This document shows positions 1 to 9,236 of a DNA stretch of 64,000 nt, in pieces (position 1 is the stretch's first letter; the number at the start of each line of letters is the position of its first letter). Both the position numbers and the translations under genes were made by a program. The DNA is from Helicobacter pylori (GTDB lineage: Bacteria; Campylobacterota; Campylobacteria; Campylobacterales; Helicobacteraceae): contig NZ_CP011486.1 of assembly GCF_001653455.1 (NCBI RefSeq), positions 1,054,001 through 1,118,000 on the forward strand, given 5' to 3'. The notes under the pieces are model-generated. The model did no database searches and was not told where the DNA came from. It worked only from the letters and a program-made list of their open reading frames with translations.

Positions 1-913
1 CGCGCTCAATCACGCCAACACCCGCTTGATTTTAGAAAAACCTTTAGGGCATGATTTAAAGACTTGTAAAGAGATTTTCCAAAGCATCAGCGCTTTTTTT
101 AAAGAAGAACAAATTTTTAGAATCGATCATTATTTGGGGAAAAAAGGCGTTCAAAATATCCTTGAATTACGCCTAAATAACCCTATTTTAAACACCCTAT
201 GGGAGCAAATCAGCACGGTTGAAATCTGCGTGTATGAGACCTTGGGGGTGGAAGAAAGGGGCGAATTTTACGATAAAATCGGGGCTTTAAGGGATATGGT
301 TCAAAACCATCTCTTGCAAGTTTTATCCCTTATCGCTACAGATTTACCCAACGATTTGAAAGATTTGAGGCAAGAAAAAATCAAAGTTTTAAAAACCTTA
401 CAACCCCCTAAAGATTTTAAAAAACAGGTTATTCGCGCCCAATATCAAGGTTATAGGAATGAAAATAAGGTTCATAAAGAAAGCCAGACAGAGACTTTTG
501 TCGCTATTAAAGCCTTTTTAGATGCACCTAAATTCAAAGGCGTGCCTTTCTATATTAAGCACGCTAAAAAAATGCCCCACAATCAAGCGAGCGTGAAAAT
601 CCATTTTAATTCGGTTAACACGCTAGAATTTTTCCTTTCACAAGACAAAATCACCCTCACCCTAAAAGACAATCAAACCCCCCTTATTTTAGAAAGCCAC
701 AACCAACAAGAATTTTTACAACCCTACGCTAAATTGCTCTATGATGCGATAGAAAATAACCACAATAATTTCGCCCACCAGCTGGAATTGGAAGCGTCAT
801 GGGTGTTTATTGACACGCTGATAGAGGGTTTTATCAATAACGCTACGCCCTTACATTTCTATGAAAGCCATAACCTAAACGAGTTAGAATTTTTAAAACC
901 ACTCTACCAATAA
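1..913 (+). CDS. zwf: Glucose-6-phosphate 1-dehydrogenase, 3' part (5' end outside window)
   Basis: Oxidises glucose 6-phosphate to 6-phosphogluconolactone with NADP+, the entry to the pentose phosphate and Entner-Doudoroff routes. The frame is open from base 2, so the TTG at 26 is internal and the start lies to the left. About 303 codons are present of a protein that is usually 420-490. The active-site motif RIDHYLGK, whose His is the substrate-binding/catalytic residue, is at about 112-135. It follows an EKPLGHDL motif also typical of the family. The stop is 10 bases before pgl, so zwf-pgl-glk form one operon, matching HP1101-HP1103. Confidence 0.95.
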   Translation, partial: ALNHANTRLILEKPLGHDLKTCKEIFQSISAFFKEEQIFRIDHYLGKKGVQNILELRLNNPILNTLWEQISTVEICVYETLGVEERGEFYDKIGALRDMVQNHLLQVLSLIATDLPNDLKDLRQEKIKVLKTLQPPKDFKKQVIRAQYQGYRNENKVHKESQTETFVAIKAFLDAPKFKGVPFYIKHAKKMPHNQASVKIHFNSVNTLEFFLSQDKITLTLKDNQTPLILESHNQQEFLQPYAKLLYDAIENNHNNFAHQLELEASWVFIDTLIEGFINNATPLHFYESHNLNELEFLKPLYQ

Positions 914-923
914 AAGGAATTTC

Positions 924-1607
924 ATGGGTTATCAATTGTTTGAGTTTGAAAGTTTAGAAGATTGCAATAAGGCTTTAACAGAGCGTTTTAAAGAATTTTT
1001 TAACGCTGCCTTAAAAAAGCGCCATCAAGTTTCTATCGCTTTTTCTGGGGGCCGTTCGCCCATTAGCTTGTTGCAAAAATTGAGCGTTTTAGATCTCGCA
1101 TGGCATGAATGTGCAGTCAGTTTAGTAGATGAACGCATTATAGATACAAGCCATAAGGATAGCAACACCAAATTATTGCACGATTATTTGTTGCAAAATA
1201 ACGCCCTAAAAGCTTCTTTCATTCCGCTTTTACCCAAAGAGGTTTCTTGCAATCAAAACGCGCTTTTAAAATTTGCTAACCAGCATTTCAAACAGCCCCA
1301 TTTAGCCATTCTGGGCATGGGGACTGATGGGCATACGGCTAGCCTTTTTCCTGAAACGAGCGCTTTTTTAAACGAAGAAAAGGAAAATATCGTTTTCACT
1401 AAACCCGTTAACGCTCCGTATGAACGCTTAAGCATGTCTATTCACGCCTTAGAAAATTGCGAAAAACTTTTTTTAAGCGTTAGCGGAGAGCAAAAAAGGG
1501 AGGTTTTAGAAAAAGCTTTGAAAGAAAACGCCCCCTATTCTCTGCCGATTGCTCGGATTTTACACTCTAAAAAAGTTACCACGGAGGTTTTTTATGCCAA
1601 AAACTGA
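924..1607 (+). CDS. pgl: 6-phosphogluconolactonase
   Basis: Hydrolyses 6-phosphogluconolactone, the product of the upstream zwf enzyme, to 6-phosphogluconate. The 227-residue protein has the family length of about 230. It shows the sugar-isomerase-like phosphate loop SGGRSP near residue 41, the SLVDER motif near 66, and [13 protein letters not shown] near 132, whose His is the expected catalytic residue. An AAGGAAT ribosome site lies just before the ATG. The 3' end overlaps the glk start by 14 bases, which suggests translational coupling. Confidence 0.95.
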   Translation: MGYQLFEFESLEDCNKALTERFKEFFNAALKKRHQVSIAFSGGRSPISLLQKLSVLDLAWHECAVSLVDERIIDTSHKDSNTKLLHDYLLQNNALKASFIPLLPKEVSCNQNALLKFANQHFKQPHLAILGMGTDGHTASLFPETSAFLNEEKENIVFTKPVNAPYERLSMSIHALENCEKLFLSVSGEQKREVLEKALKENAPYSLPIARILHSKKVTTEVFYAKN

Positions 1608-2604
1608 AACTTACCCAAGACTCTTAGCCGATATTGGCGGCACAAACGCGCGCTTTGGTTTGGAAGTCGCCCCACGACAAATTGAATGCATTGAAGTTTT
1701 ACCATGTAAAGATTTTGAAAGCTTGAGCGATGCGGTGCGGTTTTATCTTTCTAAATGCAAAGAAAGCCTTAAATTACGCCCTATTTACGGCTCTTTTGCT
1801 GTGGCTACGCCCATCATGGGGGATTTTGTCCAAATGACGAACAACCATTGGACTTTTTCTATTGAAACGACACGGCAATGTTTGGGATTAGAGAGGTTGC
1901 TTGTCATCAATGATTTTGTCGCGCAAGCCTATGCCATTAGCGCGATGCAAGAAAACGATCTGGCTCAAGTAGGCGGGATCAAGTGCGAAATTAACGCCCC
2001 TAAAGCGATTTTAGGGCCAGGAACCGGGCTTGGGGTAAGCACTCTTATCCAAAACAGCGATGGCTCTTTGAAAGTCTTGCCCGGCGAAGGGGGGCATGTG
2101 AGTTTTGCCCCTTTTGATGATTTAGAAATTTTAGTGTGGCAATACGCCCGCTCTAAATTCAACCATGTGAGCGCGGAAAGGTTTTTGAGTGGGAGTGGCT
2201 TGGTGCTGATTTATGAAGCTTTATCCAAACGAAAAGGCTTAGAAAAAGTGGCGAAATTGAGCAAGGCTGAATTGACCCCACAAATCATTAGCGAACGCGC
2301 TTTGAATGGGGATTACCCTATATGCCGATTGACTTTGGACACTTTTTGTTCCATGCTTGGCACGCTCGCTGCTGATGTGGCTCTCACTTTGGGCGCTAGA
2401 GGTGGGGTGTATTTGTGTGGGGGGATTATCCCACGATTCATTGATTATTTTAAAACCTCACCCTTTAGAGTGCGTTTTGAAACAAAAGGGCGCATGGGAG
2501 CGTTTCTCGCTTCCATCCCTGTGCATGTCGTGTTGAAAAAAACTCCCGGGCTTGATGGGGCAGGCATTGCGTTAGAGAATTATTTACTGCATGATAAAAT
2601 ATAG
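1594..2604 (+). CDS. glk: Glucokinase
   Basis: Phosphorylates glucose with ATP in the cytoplasm and feeds zwf. The N-terminal phosphate-1 motif [14 protein letters not shown] and the GPGTGLGVS adenosine/glucose region near residue 145 identify a ROK-independent, Escherichia coli Glk-type glucokinase. The ATG at 1594 is chosen over the longer frame from 1549 because ACGGAGG lies 7-13 bases upstream and homology starts at MPKTE. The resulting 336 residues fit the family (about 320-340). The start lies inside the last codons of pgl. Confidence 0.94.
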   Translation: MPKTETYPRLLADIGGTNARFGLEVAPRQIECIEVLPCKDFESLSDAVRFYLSKCKESLKLRPIYGSFAVATPIMGDFVQMTNNHWTFSIETTRQCLGLERLLVINDFVAQAYAISAMQENDLAQVGGIKCEINAPKAILGPGTGLGVSTLIQNSDGSLKVLPGEGGHVSFAPFDDLEILVWQYARSKFNHVSAERFLSGSGLVLIYEALSKRKGLEKVAKLSKAELTPQIISERALNGDYPICRLTLDTFCSMLGTLAADVALTLGARGGVYLCGGIIPRFIDYFKTSPFRVRFETKGRMGAFLASIPVHVVLKKTPGLDGAGIALENYLLHDKI

Positions 2605-2732
2605 TGCCGTTCAAATGAAAAAGACTGGGCATAGGGGGTGCTTCTTTTAATCCCACCAAACAACGATACCATATAACCAATAATCATAAAAATAGTTAAA
2701 TCTATAGAAACATAAGCAAACCATAAAAACGA

Positions 2733-2738
2733 TACAAT
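2733..2738 (+). promoter_or_regulatory. Candidate -10 box for the alcohol dehydrogenase gene
   Basis: TACAAT lies 30 bases upstream of the chosen ATG, in a 164-base AT-rich spacer after glk. H. pylori sigma80 promoters depend mainly on the -10 hexamer. There is no clear -35. Assigned by position and match only. Confidence 0.4.
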
Positions 2739-2768
2739 AGCTGTATTTTAATGAAACAAGGAGTTTTT

Positions 2769-3821
2769 ATGAGAGTTCCATCTAAAGGTTTTGCTATTTT
2801 TTCTAAAGATGGGCATTTCAAGCCCCATGATTTTAGCCGCCATGCCGTAGGCCCTAAAGATGTGTTGATTGACATTCTTTATGCAGGGATTTGTCATAGC
2901 GACATTCATAGCGCTTATAGCGAATGGAAAGAAGGCATCTACCCTATGATCCCTGGGCATGAGATTGCTGGGGTCATCAAAGAAATAGGTAAGGAAGTTA
3001 AAAAATTTAAAGTGGGTGATGTGGTGGGGGTTGGCTGTTTTGTCAATTCATGCAAAACCTGTAAGCCATGCAAAGAACACCAAGAGCAATTTTGCGCTAA
3101 CCATAAAACGGTATTCACTTATGATTGTTTGGATTATTTCCATGACAATGAACCCCACATGGGCGGGTACTCTAATAACATTGTGGTGGATGAAAATTAT
3201 GTGATTAGCGTGGATAAAAACGCTCCTTTAGAAAAAGTAGCCCCCTTGCTTTGTGCAGGCATCACCACTTATTCGCCCTTAAAATTTTCTAAGGTTACTA
3301 AAGGCACAAAAGTCGGCGTCGCTGGGTTTGGCGGACTAGGAAGCATGGCGGTTAAATACGCTGCGGCTATGGGGGCTGAAGTGAGCGTTTTTGCAAGAAA
3401 CGAACACAAAAAACAAGACGCTTTAAACATGGGGGCTAAACATTTCTACACGGACCCTAAAAATTGTAAGGAAGAATTGGATTTTATCATTTCAACCATT
3501 CCTACCCACTACGATTTAAAAGACTATCTCAAGCTCTTAACTTATAATGGCGATCTAGCCCTTGTGGGACTCCCCCCTATAGAAGTCGCTCCAGTGCTTA
3601 GCGTTTTTGATTTTATCAGTTTGGGTAACCGCAAGGTTTATGGCTCATTGATTGGGGGCATTAAAGAAACCCAAGAGATGATGGATTTCTCCATTAAACA
3701 CAATATTTACCCTGAAATAGATTTGATTTTAGGCAAGGATATTGATACGGCTTATCATAACCTAACCCATGGGAAAGCGAAATTCCGCTATGTGATTGAT
3801 ATGAAAAAATCGTTTGATTAA
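2769..3821 (+). CDS. cad: Zinc-dependent alcohol dehydrogenase (cinnamyl alcohol dehydrogenase type)
   Basis: Medium-chain zinc alcohol dehydrogenase, NADP(H)-linked, interconverting aldehydes and alcohols; known as HpCAD (HP1104). Catalytic zinc ligands are visible in GICHSD and GHEIAG. The structural zinc site is seen as spaced cysteines in CKTCKPCKEHQEQFC. The Rossmann motif GFGGLGSMA lies near residue 180. The ATG at 2769 is preferred to 2751 because AAGGAG (2758-2763) is correctly spaced to it. The length of 350 residues is normal. It is followed at once by the oppositely oriented glycosyltransferase remnant. Confidence 0.93.
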   Translation: MRVPSKGFAIFSKDGHFKPHDFSRHAVGPKDVLIDILYAGICHSDIHSAYSEWKEGIYPMIPGHEIAGVIKEIGKEVKKFKVGDVVGVGCFVNSCKTCKPCKEHQEQFCANHKTVFTYDCLDYFHDNEPHMGGYSNNIVVDENYVISVDKNAPLEKVAPLLCAGITTYSPLKFSKVTKGTKVGVAGFGGLGSMAVKYAAAMGAEVSVFARNEHKKQDALNMGAKHFYTDPKNCKEELDFIISTIPTHYDLKDYLKLLTYNGDLALVGLPPIEVAPVLSVFDFISLGNRKVYGSLIGGIKETQEMMDFSIKHNIYPEIDLILGKDIDTAYHNLTHGKAKFRYVIDMKKSFD

Positions 3822-3832
3822 AGGCTTTTATT

Positions 3833-4576
3833 TTAGCTCTTTTTTAAGAGCTTGAGCTTGATTAGGGTATTTTTTGCTAGTGCATGGAGTTTTAGAATTT
3901 TGAGGGTTTTACTAATAAGGCTCTTGAGTGGTATTGAAATACAATATTTGAATAGTCTTCGCTTTGCGTTTTTAGGAATCTCATGAATGTGCAAAAAATA
4001 ATGTTTTAAAAATGTTTTAAGAGCGTCGTGGGCAATCTGCTCTTCTACTTTCCACAAAGGGAAGTAGTAATGGTAGGCAACAACGCTATGGTAGTAGTGC
4101 CATTTTTCTCCGCCTATCTCCCCACCCCCTGTGATCAAATAAGACCAATCGCTCATAAAAGGGGTTTTAGCCAAAGCGTTCAGCCATAAATCCGCTTTCA
4201 AACCAAAAGGATATGTCCAAGGTTTTATTTGAAAATAAGGATGAGAGTCATATTGTATAACGATAGGTTCTCTTAGGGCTTGTTTAATGGTGTTGTGATA
4301 GATCTCATTGACCACACCCTTTAAATGCTCTTCAGAAAGACTATAGTAGTGTGGGAAAATGCAATACTCTATTTTTAATGGCGCGATCTTTGATCGACAA
4401 AATTCTGTTAATTGCGGTTCTTTATTGATCTTTTGCGCGCGTATGATTTCTAATATTTTTTTACAAAATTGATTTTTTCGCTGGCAAGTTAAGTTGCAAT
4501 AAAAAAAGCCTTCATAGGGATATATTTTGTCATGTAATCGCTTTAAGGCTTTCGGTCTTATTGGTAGTGATTTCAT
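3833..4576 (-). pseudogene. GT8-type LPS glycosyltransferase, C-terminal fragment (copy A)
   Basis: This is the C-terminal two-thirds of a Helicobacter glycosyltransferase of the RfaJ/GT8 type (HP1105 family). It carries the late motifs YEGFFYCNL, EYCIFP and KPWTYPFGLKADLWLNALAK. The part with the nucleotide-sugar-binding DXD and the normal N-terminus is absent. Glycosyltransferase sequence begins near 4536, and upstream codons belong to the coiled-coil gene that runs into it. The missing N-terminus appears 3.5 kb away at 8045-8137. The open frame starts with MKSLPIRP, which is not a family start. A short expressed product is possible, but catalytic activity is unlikely. The basic, amphipathic C-terminal tail resembles that of copy B. 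Confidence 0.8.
4147..4210. repeat. 64-bp exact repeat shared by glycosyltransferase copies A and B (unit 1)
   Basis: Identical to 8606-8669. It encodes the conserved block around FGLKADLWLNALAKTPFMSD in both glycosyltransferase fragments. It shows that the two copies are paralogues that have exchanged sequence recently, since flanking DNA is much more diverged. Confidence 0.9.
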
Positions 4577-5051
4577 TGTTAGCGTTCTCTTTAGCTCGGT
4601 TCAAAAAGATTTGATAGCTCGTTAATAACCTCGTAGCGGTTTCTATAAGTTGATTTTCTAGCTTTTTAATCTCGCTCTTAATGGTTTCAGCGTTAGCGTT
4701 TAAGGTATCGGTTACCTCTTGCTCATTAGCGTGCATGCTCGCATTAAACTCGCTAAAAAAGCCCTCGTATTCTTTCATTTTCGCTTTCAAGCGCTCGCCT
4801 GCGTTAGTAAGCCATTCAATAGAATTCCTTAAACTGCTATCGATCTCGTTAGCGTTCTTAAAAAAATCCAAACTTAAAAGCACCTCTAAAATCCTAACGA
4901 TCCCTTTAAGGCTTAGTTCCACTTGCTCCGTAAAAAGCGCATTACCCTTTAAAGCGTTTTGTAAGGTTTTTAATAACTCGTTAGTGATTTCTTTGACTTG
5001 TGGTTGCTCGCTTATCTCTAAATGACTATTAGGTAAGTTAGGGTAGTTCAT
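4530..5051 (-). CDS. Coiled-coil protein of the inserted segment, probably 3'-truncated
   Basis: A 173-residue, charged, helix-rich protein with no signal peptide or membrane segment. I do not recognise a catalytic domain. An AAGGAATAA ribosome site precedes the ATG, which lies 13 bases after the polyvalent-protein stop, so the two are co-transcribed. The C-terminal segment AKENANNEITTNKTESLKAI resembles a decayed coding fragment at 19108-19316, where the same register continues for a further 45 codons. The frame therefore looks cut short where it meets glycosyltransferase sequence near 4536. Function unknown; a mobile-element accessory gene by context. Confidence 0.65.
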   Translation of the reverse strand: MNYPNLPNSHLEISEQPQVKEITNELLKTLQNALKGNALFTEQVELSLKGIVRILEVLLSLDFFKNANEIDSSLRNSIEWLTNAGERLKAKMKEYEGFFSEFNASMHANEQEVTDTLNANAETIKSEIKKLENQLIETATRLLTSYQIFLNRAKENANNEITTNKTESLKAIT

Positions 5052-5063
5052 TTTATTCCTTAT

Positions 5064-7463
5064 TTATTTTTTTGTGGTAGAATTAGGTTCGGTGAGTTTA
5101 GGGGTTCCCAAACCTACCCCTTGTAATTGAGCCATAAGGAGACTCGGTGGCTCATTCTCGCTATTATAGATTTCATAACTGCTTATTACCCACTTATTAG
5201 GTAGCTTTTCGCTATACCAATCATCATTAAGTCCTACTCTTATATTTTTATATTCAATAGCCATTCTGCCGTAATTATCTGTTATAGCATTACCTTTCTC
5301 TATAGCTTCCGGTATCGTTTTAGCTATATTTAGGGCGTATTCTTTCGCTTGTTGTTCGTTTAGTCCTTGATTTTTTGCTTGCTTCTCTCGGCGTTTTAAA
5401 ATGTGTTCTAACCCATAATCTTTATTACCCCAAACTAAATCAATATCCCCTAAACCTTCTTTATAAAACGCTCCCTCTACAAAACCTTTTTTAGTTTCTA
5501 ATAGCTTGTTAATCGCTCCTAAGCCATCGCCCTTAAACTCGCTATAATTATGCCCCCATTCGCTAGGCGTGTCAAATTTTTGTTTTACCCCTTTCTCGCT
5601 TTCTTTTTGCATGTCTTTTACGGCTTCTATCAAGCGGTTTAAGGTAGGGTTATGCTCGCTTGGCACTCTATCCACCATTAAAAGGTAACGCGTGAAATCG
5701 TAAATATCAATATCCTTAAATTCCTTGCTTTTAGGATCGAACATGTCCTTAGTAATATCTGCGATCTTAAACTCTTTCAAACCTTTTTTAATATTATCGC
5801 TCTTTAAAGCTTCAAATAACGCCTTACTGGGATCATCAAACCTCGCAAATCTTGCTACGCTTGCCCCTAAAATTTCGCTTATATCGCTCGTGATTTGATC
5901 GCTCTTTTCAAACATATCTAAAGAACTCGTCTTATAAAATTTCTCGCTCAAATCCCTTAAGCTGTCCGTTGTAGTTGGATAATTCTTTAAATTCGCAAAA
6001 CTGCGATCCATAATATCGCTTAAATAAGCGTTCAGGCTCACATTAGGAAAATTCATGTCATGGATTAAATTGTGAAAGCTCCCTGCATTATCTACAAACA
6101 TTTTTTTAACTTTTTCATAGCTTTTAATATCGTTAAAAAATTCTTTCTGCCAACGATTGAGTAACTCTATCCCTTGCGTTTTAGTCCTTGGCATGTTAAA
6201 CATTAAAAGCGCTAAATTACTATCCCCTATATTATGGTGAGTGGCTTTATCAAAATTAAGGTTTTTAGCCACAACGCTTTTTAATTGATAAACGCTATCA
6301 GCGTCTAATTTCTTGTCTAATTCTTTTAATTTCGGTTCGTAATGGCTTAAAACGGCGATCGCCTTATCGCTTTCGCTATTAAAGCGCCCTTGATTGCTCC
6401 CAGCCGCTAAATTGTTGATCTCGGTATTATTCAATCGTTCATGCGGGACTCTTACTAAAAGCTCGTTAGGTTTCAAGTCTATGTTATAGTATTCTTTTAT
6501 CGCTTTCTCGTAAGTTTCTCTGCTTTTAGGCGTGAAATTCAGCATGCCTTGTATCCTATGATTGCCTGCGATCACTTGCCCGTCGTGCAAGATGATGGGT
6601 AAATATTCAAACCCTCCGCTCCCAAAAATCTTTTTAGGGTCAAAATTCTCAGCAATGCTTTTAATCTGCTCTTGGTTCATGTCCGTTCGTTTCTGTGTGC
6701 CTCCAGTCGTAAAGCTCGGTTTCAAGTCTTTTGCATTCACGATCGCGTAATCTAGATCGTAAATCTCTCGTTCGTTCAACCTCACTCGGCTCTTGGGTAA
6801 ATGCTCTTGTATTTGAGTGGGTATATCAGATCCTACTTCTATTTTAGTGTTGCTTTCAATATTGCCCGCATTACCCCTCTCGTGTTCTAATTTTCTTTTT
6901 AACGCTTCTTTACGCTTTGTTTCTTGCTCTTTAGCTTTTAAAAATTCTTGTTCGCTCGCTATTCTTTCGCTTTCTATTTTCGCAAGCTTTTCAGCGTTCG
7001 CTTGCTCTAGGGGGGATAAAATTTTAGCTTCTGGTGTGGTTTCGTTTAAATTTTCTGTATTTTTTAATAAATCCCCTTGACTTGTTAAATCTTTTTGAGA
7101 TAGTATATTTTCATTAAGGTTTGAGATGCTACCGCCATCTCTGTAATCGTTAGAAAGTGGTGCAATGGTTTCTAACTCCCTTAAAATCTTATCATCTACT
7201 TCAAAACTTATAATCATATAATGATTTTTTAGTTCGTTATCTCCCCTAAACTTACTTAAAATAACTTTTGAATTATTTAAAATAATAGCCGCATAACCTG
7301 GCCTGTCTTCTTCTTTAAAGCCTTTTTGTAGAATGTTAGGGATTTCCTTAAGTAGTTCATCAGTCCTTTCTTTAGCTTCTGCTTCGTTTAAACCTTTACC
7401 TATGGCTTGATCTTCTCGGCGTTTTAAAATGTGTTCTAACCCGTAATCTTTATTGCCCCACAC
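5064..7463 (-). pseudogene. Polyvalent-type protein, main part: PBECR domain, ParB/DdrB-like domain, second PBECR domain
   Basis: Frame of 799 residues. Residues 1-80 hold most of a PBECR-type (phage Barnase-EndoU-ColicinE5/D-RelE-like) nuclease domain beginning WGNKDYGLEHILKRR. A charged coiled coil lies near 140-200. A ParB-superfamily domain of the DdrB type spans roughly 225-350 (AIVNAKDLKPSF, then GQVIAGNHRIQGM). A second PBECR domain lies at about 655-780, with the same WGNKDYGLEHILKRR signature. Such mosaics are known as polyvalent proteins of phages and conjugative elements. The initial Met is not natural: the true upstream part is in another frame (7436-8137), and one extra G in the G5 run near 7480 would join them. 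Nuclease activity is inferred from family only. Confidence 0.75.
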
Positions 7464-8137
7464 AAAATCGATCCCCCTAAATCGTCCCTATACACTGCAC
7501 CAGCGACTTTCCCGTTTCGCTCTTGTAGTAGCTTCTCTAACGCTTCCTTAGGCTTTAGTGCAAACTCGGGGTAATTCTTCCCAAACTCTTTTAAGGGGGT
7601 AAAAGCGTTTGCAAAATCTTTTGTTTTTTGTAAGATCTCTTCGCTCGCTTCTTTCACGCCGTTATTAAGCTCTTCAATGAGTTTAAGCGTGTTGTTGCTA
7701 AAGTAGGATTTTTTAGCGCTTAATTCTAATCGCTTGCTAAAATCGCTTATAGTGTGGCTTCTCTCTAACGCTCTTTTAATGTGATACTTTAAAGCCGCTC
7801 CTGCGGTCGCTTCGTTCAAGGCTTTCGGTAACTTGATCCCTAAAATGCGATCGGGTGCATTCCTGTATAAAGTCCCTAAAGTGAATTTAGTCCATTGGTA
7901 TTTTAACGCCCCGCTTAACGAGGTCGCTAACCCTTGGCTTAAGTTCTTTGTAATGGCGGGCTTTAGGCTTTGCGCGATCTTTGCATCGTTTTTAAAAAGC
8001 TTATGAAACCCGCTCGCTATGTCAATGTATTCTTTAGCTTTTGCACCCGCAGGAATGAGGTAATTTTTATCAAATGCAAAAGCGATAGGAATATGAAAAT
8101 CTTGTTCTTTAAAAGAATGATTTGAATCTGAAGTCAT
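7436..8137 (-). pseudogene. Hybrid frame: 31-residue glycosyltransferase N-terminus fused to upstream part of the polyvalent protein
   Basis: The first 31 residues (MTSDSNHSF to YLIPAGA) are the standard start of Helicobacter GT8-type glycosyltransferases. From about residue 32 the sequence changes to a helical region (KEYIDIASGFHKLF onward) and ends with LEKLLQERNGKVAGAVYRD. That last stretch is the segment that normally leads directly into a PBECR domain; the second domain downstream is preceded by the matching FVEGAFYKEGLGDIDLVWG. After the G5 run near 7480 the frame is lost and stops at 7436. The promoter and start of the glycosyltransferase thus now drive the inserted segment, giving a chimeric product that is interrupted unless the G run slips. 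Confidence 0.75.
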
Positions 8138-8198
8138 GGAAAATGAAACACCCCTTTTTTGAAGCTATTTTATCCAAAAAAAAACCGCATTTGAAAGG
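8046..8198. repeat. 153-bp direct repeat, copy 1 (5' end and promoter region of GT8 gene)
   Basis: Identical base for base to 8996-9148 (offset 950). It covers the first 30 codons of the glycosyltransferase, its start codon (ATG on the minus strand at 8137) and about 60 bases upstream, including an A9 tract. Weaker similarity continues past its right end (TTTAATGGAAATTAAT in both). It marks a duplication of the glycosyltransferase gene. Confidence 0.95.
8176..8184 (-). promoter_or_regulatory. T9 tract next to a -10-like TAAAAT upstream of the chimeric gene
   Basis: On the minus strand, nine T residues sit 5 bases before TAAAAT, within the spacer region of a likely promoter about 40 bases before the ATG at 8137. 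Homopolymeric T tracts in H. pylori promoters are known to vary in length and change transcription. The same tract recurs at 9126-9134. No direct evidence for variation in this strain. Confidence 0.4.
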
Positions 8199-8267
8199 GT
8201 TTTGTTTTTGGTTTTTATGTTGTTTTTAATGGAAATTAATTTAAAAAAAGATGTTAAATCTTTTATC

Positions 8268-9087
8268 CTAGCCCTTTTTAAAAAGCTTGATTAAGATTTT
8301 TTTCACAATCCCATGAAGCCCTAAAATCCTAAGGATCTTGCTAACCACCCTTTTAGCTAACGCTTTAGGCATCAAAAACACCCAATAAATAAGCTTTTTG
8401 AAAGATCTTTTCACTAAACCACAGGTTACATTAAAAATCCTTAGATGGATTTTTCTTTCCTTAAACACAACAAACAGATACGATTTGAAAAACAAATACG
8501 GCGTTTTAAACAGAATGTCTTTTGAAGACTTTGTTGGAGAAAAATAATGTTGTTGGGCCATTTTTGTGGTGTAAAAGCTCTCATTAATATGTATTTGTTT
8601 GGTGTAATCGCTCATAAAAGGGGTTTTAGCCAAAGCGTTCAGCCATAAATCCGCTTTCAAACCAAAAGGGTAATCCCAAGGCTTCACCGCCCCCCACCAA
8701 GCGTCATAGTGGATAATGACAGGGTTCTTTCGCGCCTCTAAAATGGTTTTTTTATAATTCTCGTTCAAGTATGCATTAGAAAAATCTTTAATCGTGTAAT
8801 ACCAAGGGAAAACGCAATACTCAATCCCTAAAGCTTTCATGTTAGGCCAACACCATTTCGTAAAATCCAATTCCTCTTTAGCCTTATTCCCCTTTAAAAG
8901 CCCATGCATTTTTAAGGTAAAATCTTTCTTGCGTTGGTAATCTAAATTGCAAAACAAAAACCCTTCCATCAAGTGGTTCTTTTCAACTTCCCGCGCCCGC
9001 AGGAATGAGGTAATTTTTATCAAATGCAAAAGCGATAGGAATATGAAAATCTTGTTCTTTAAAAGAATGATTTGAATCTGAAGTCAT
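8268..9087 (-). pseudogene. GT8-type LPS glycosyltransferase, internally deleted and frameshifted (copy B)
   Basis: The ATG at 9087 starts the normal N-terminus (MTSDSNHSF to LIPAGA) but meets a stop four codons later. The remaining C-terminal part is open in another frame (8268-9029, about 240 residues). It carries MEGFLFCNLDYQRKKDF, EYCVFPWYYTI and KPWDYPFGLKADLWLNALAK. The middle of the enzyme, which should hold the DXD nucleotide-sugar site, is missing. This leaves a deletion that also shifts frame. A TTG at 9029 could in principle initiate the C-terminal part. Inferred inactive, although the C-terminal tail (helical, basic, membrane-associating) is well preserved. Confidence 0.75.
8606..8669. 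repeat. 64-bp exact repeat shared by glycosyltransferase copies A and B (unit 2)
   Basis: Identical to 4147-4210; see that entry. Both copies keep the same reading frame through it. Confidence 0.9.
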
Positions 9088-9148
9088 GGAAAATGAAACA
9101 CCCCTTTTTTGAAGCTATTTTATCCAAAAAAAAACCGCATTTGAAAGG
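8996..9148. repeat. 153-bp direct repeat, copy 2
   Basis: Exact second copy of 8046-8198. Here the repeat ends at the deletion junction of glycosyltransferase copy B, at the same codon (Pro-Ala-Gly-Ala) where copy 1 meets the inserted segment. It includes the A9/T9 tract at 9126-9134. Confidence 0.95.
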
Positions 9149-9236
9149 CTCTAGCTCTTATTTTTATGCCATTTAATGGAAATTAATCTAAAATTCACTC
9201 TTTGCATTTTATCTTTAAATGCTACAATTTTAAAAG

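Noticed and set aside
26-913. Separate gene starting at TTG 26
   Set aside because: The frame is open to the left edge in recognisable glucose-6-phosphate dehydrogenase sequence, so it is a partial gene.
3835-3852. Hairpin AGCTCTT-TTTT-AAGAGCT as a terminator for the alcohol dehydrogenase
   Set aside because: No U tract follows on either strand and the sequence is inside the last codons of the glycosyltransferase remnant.
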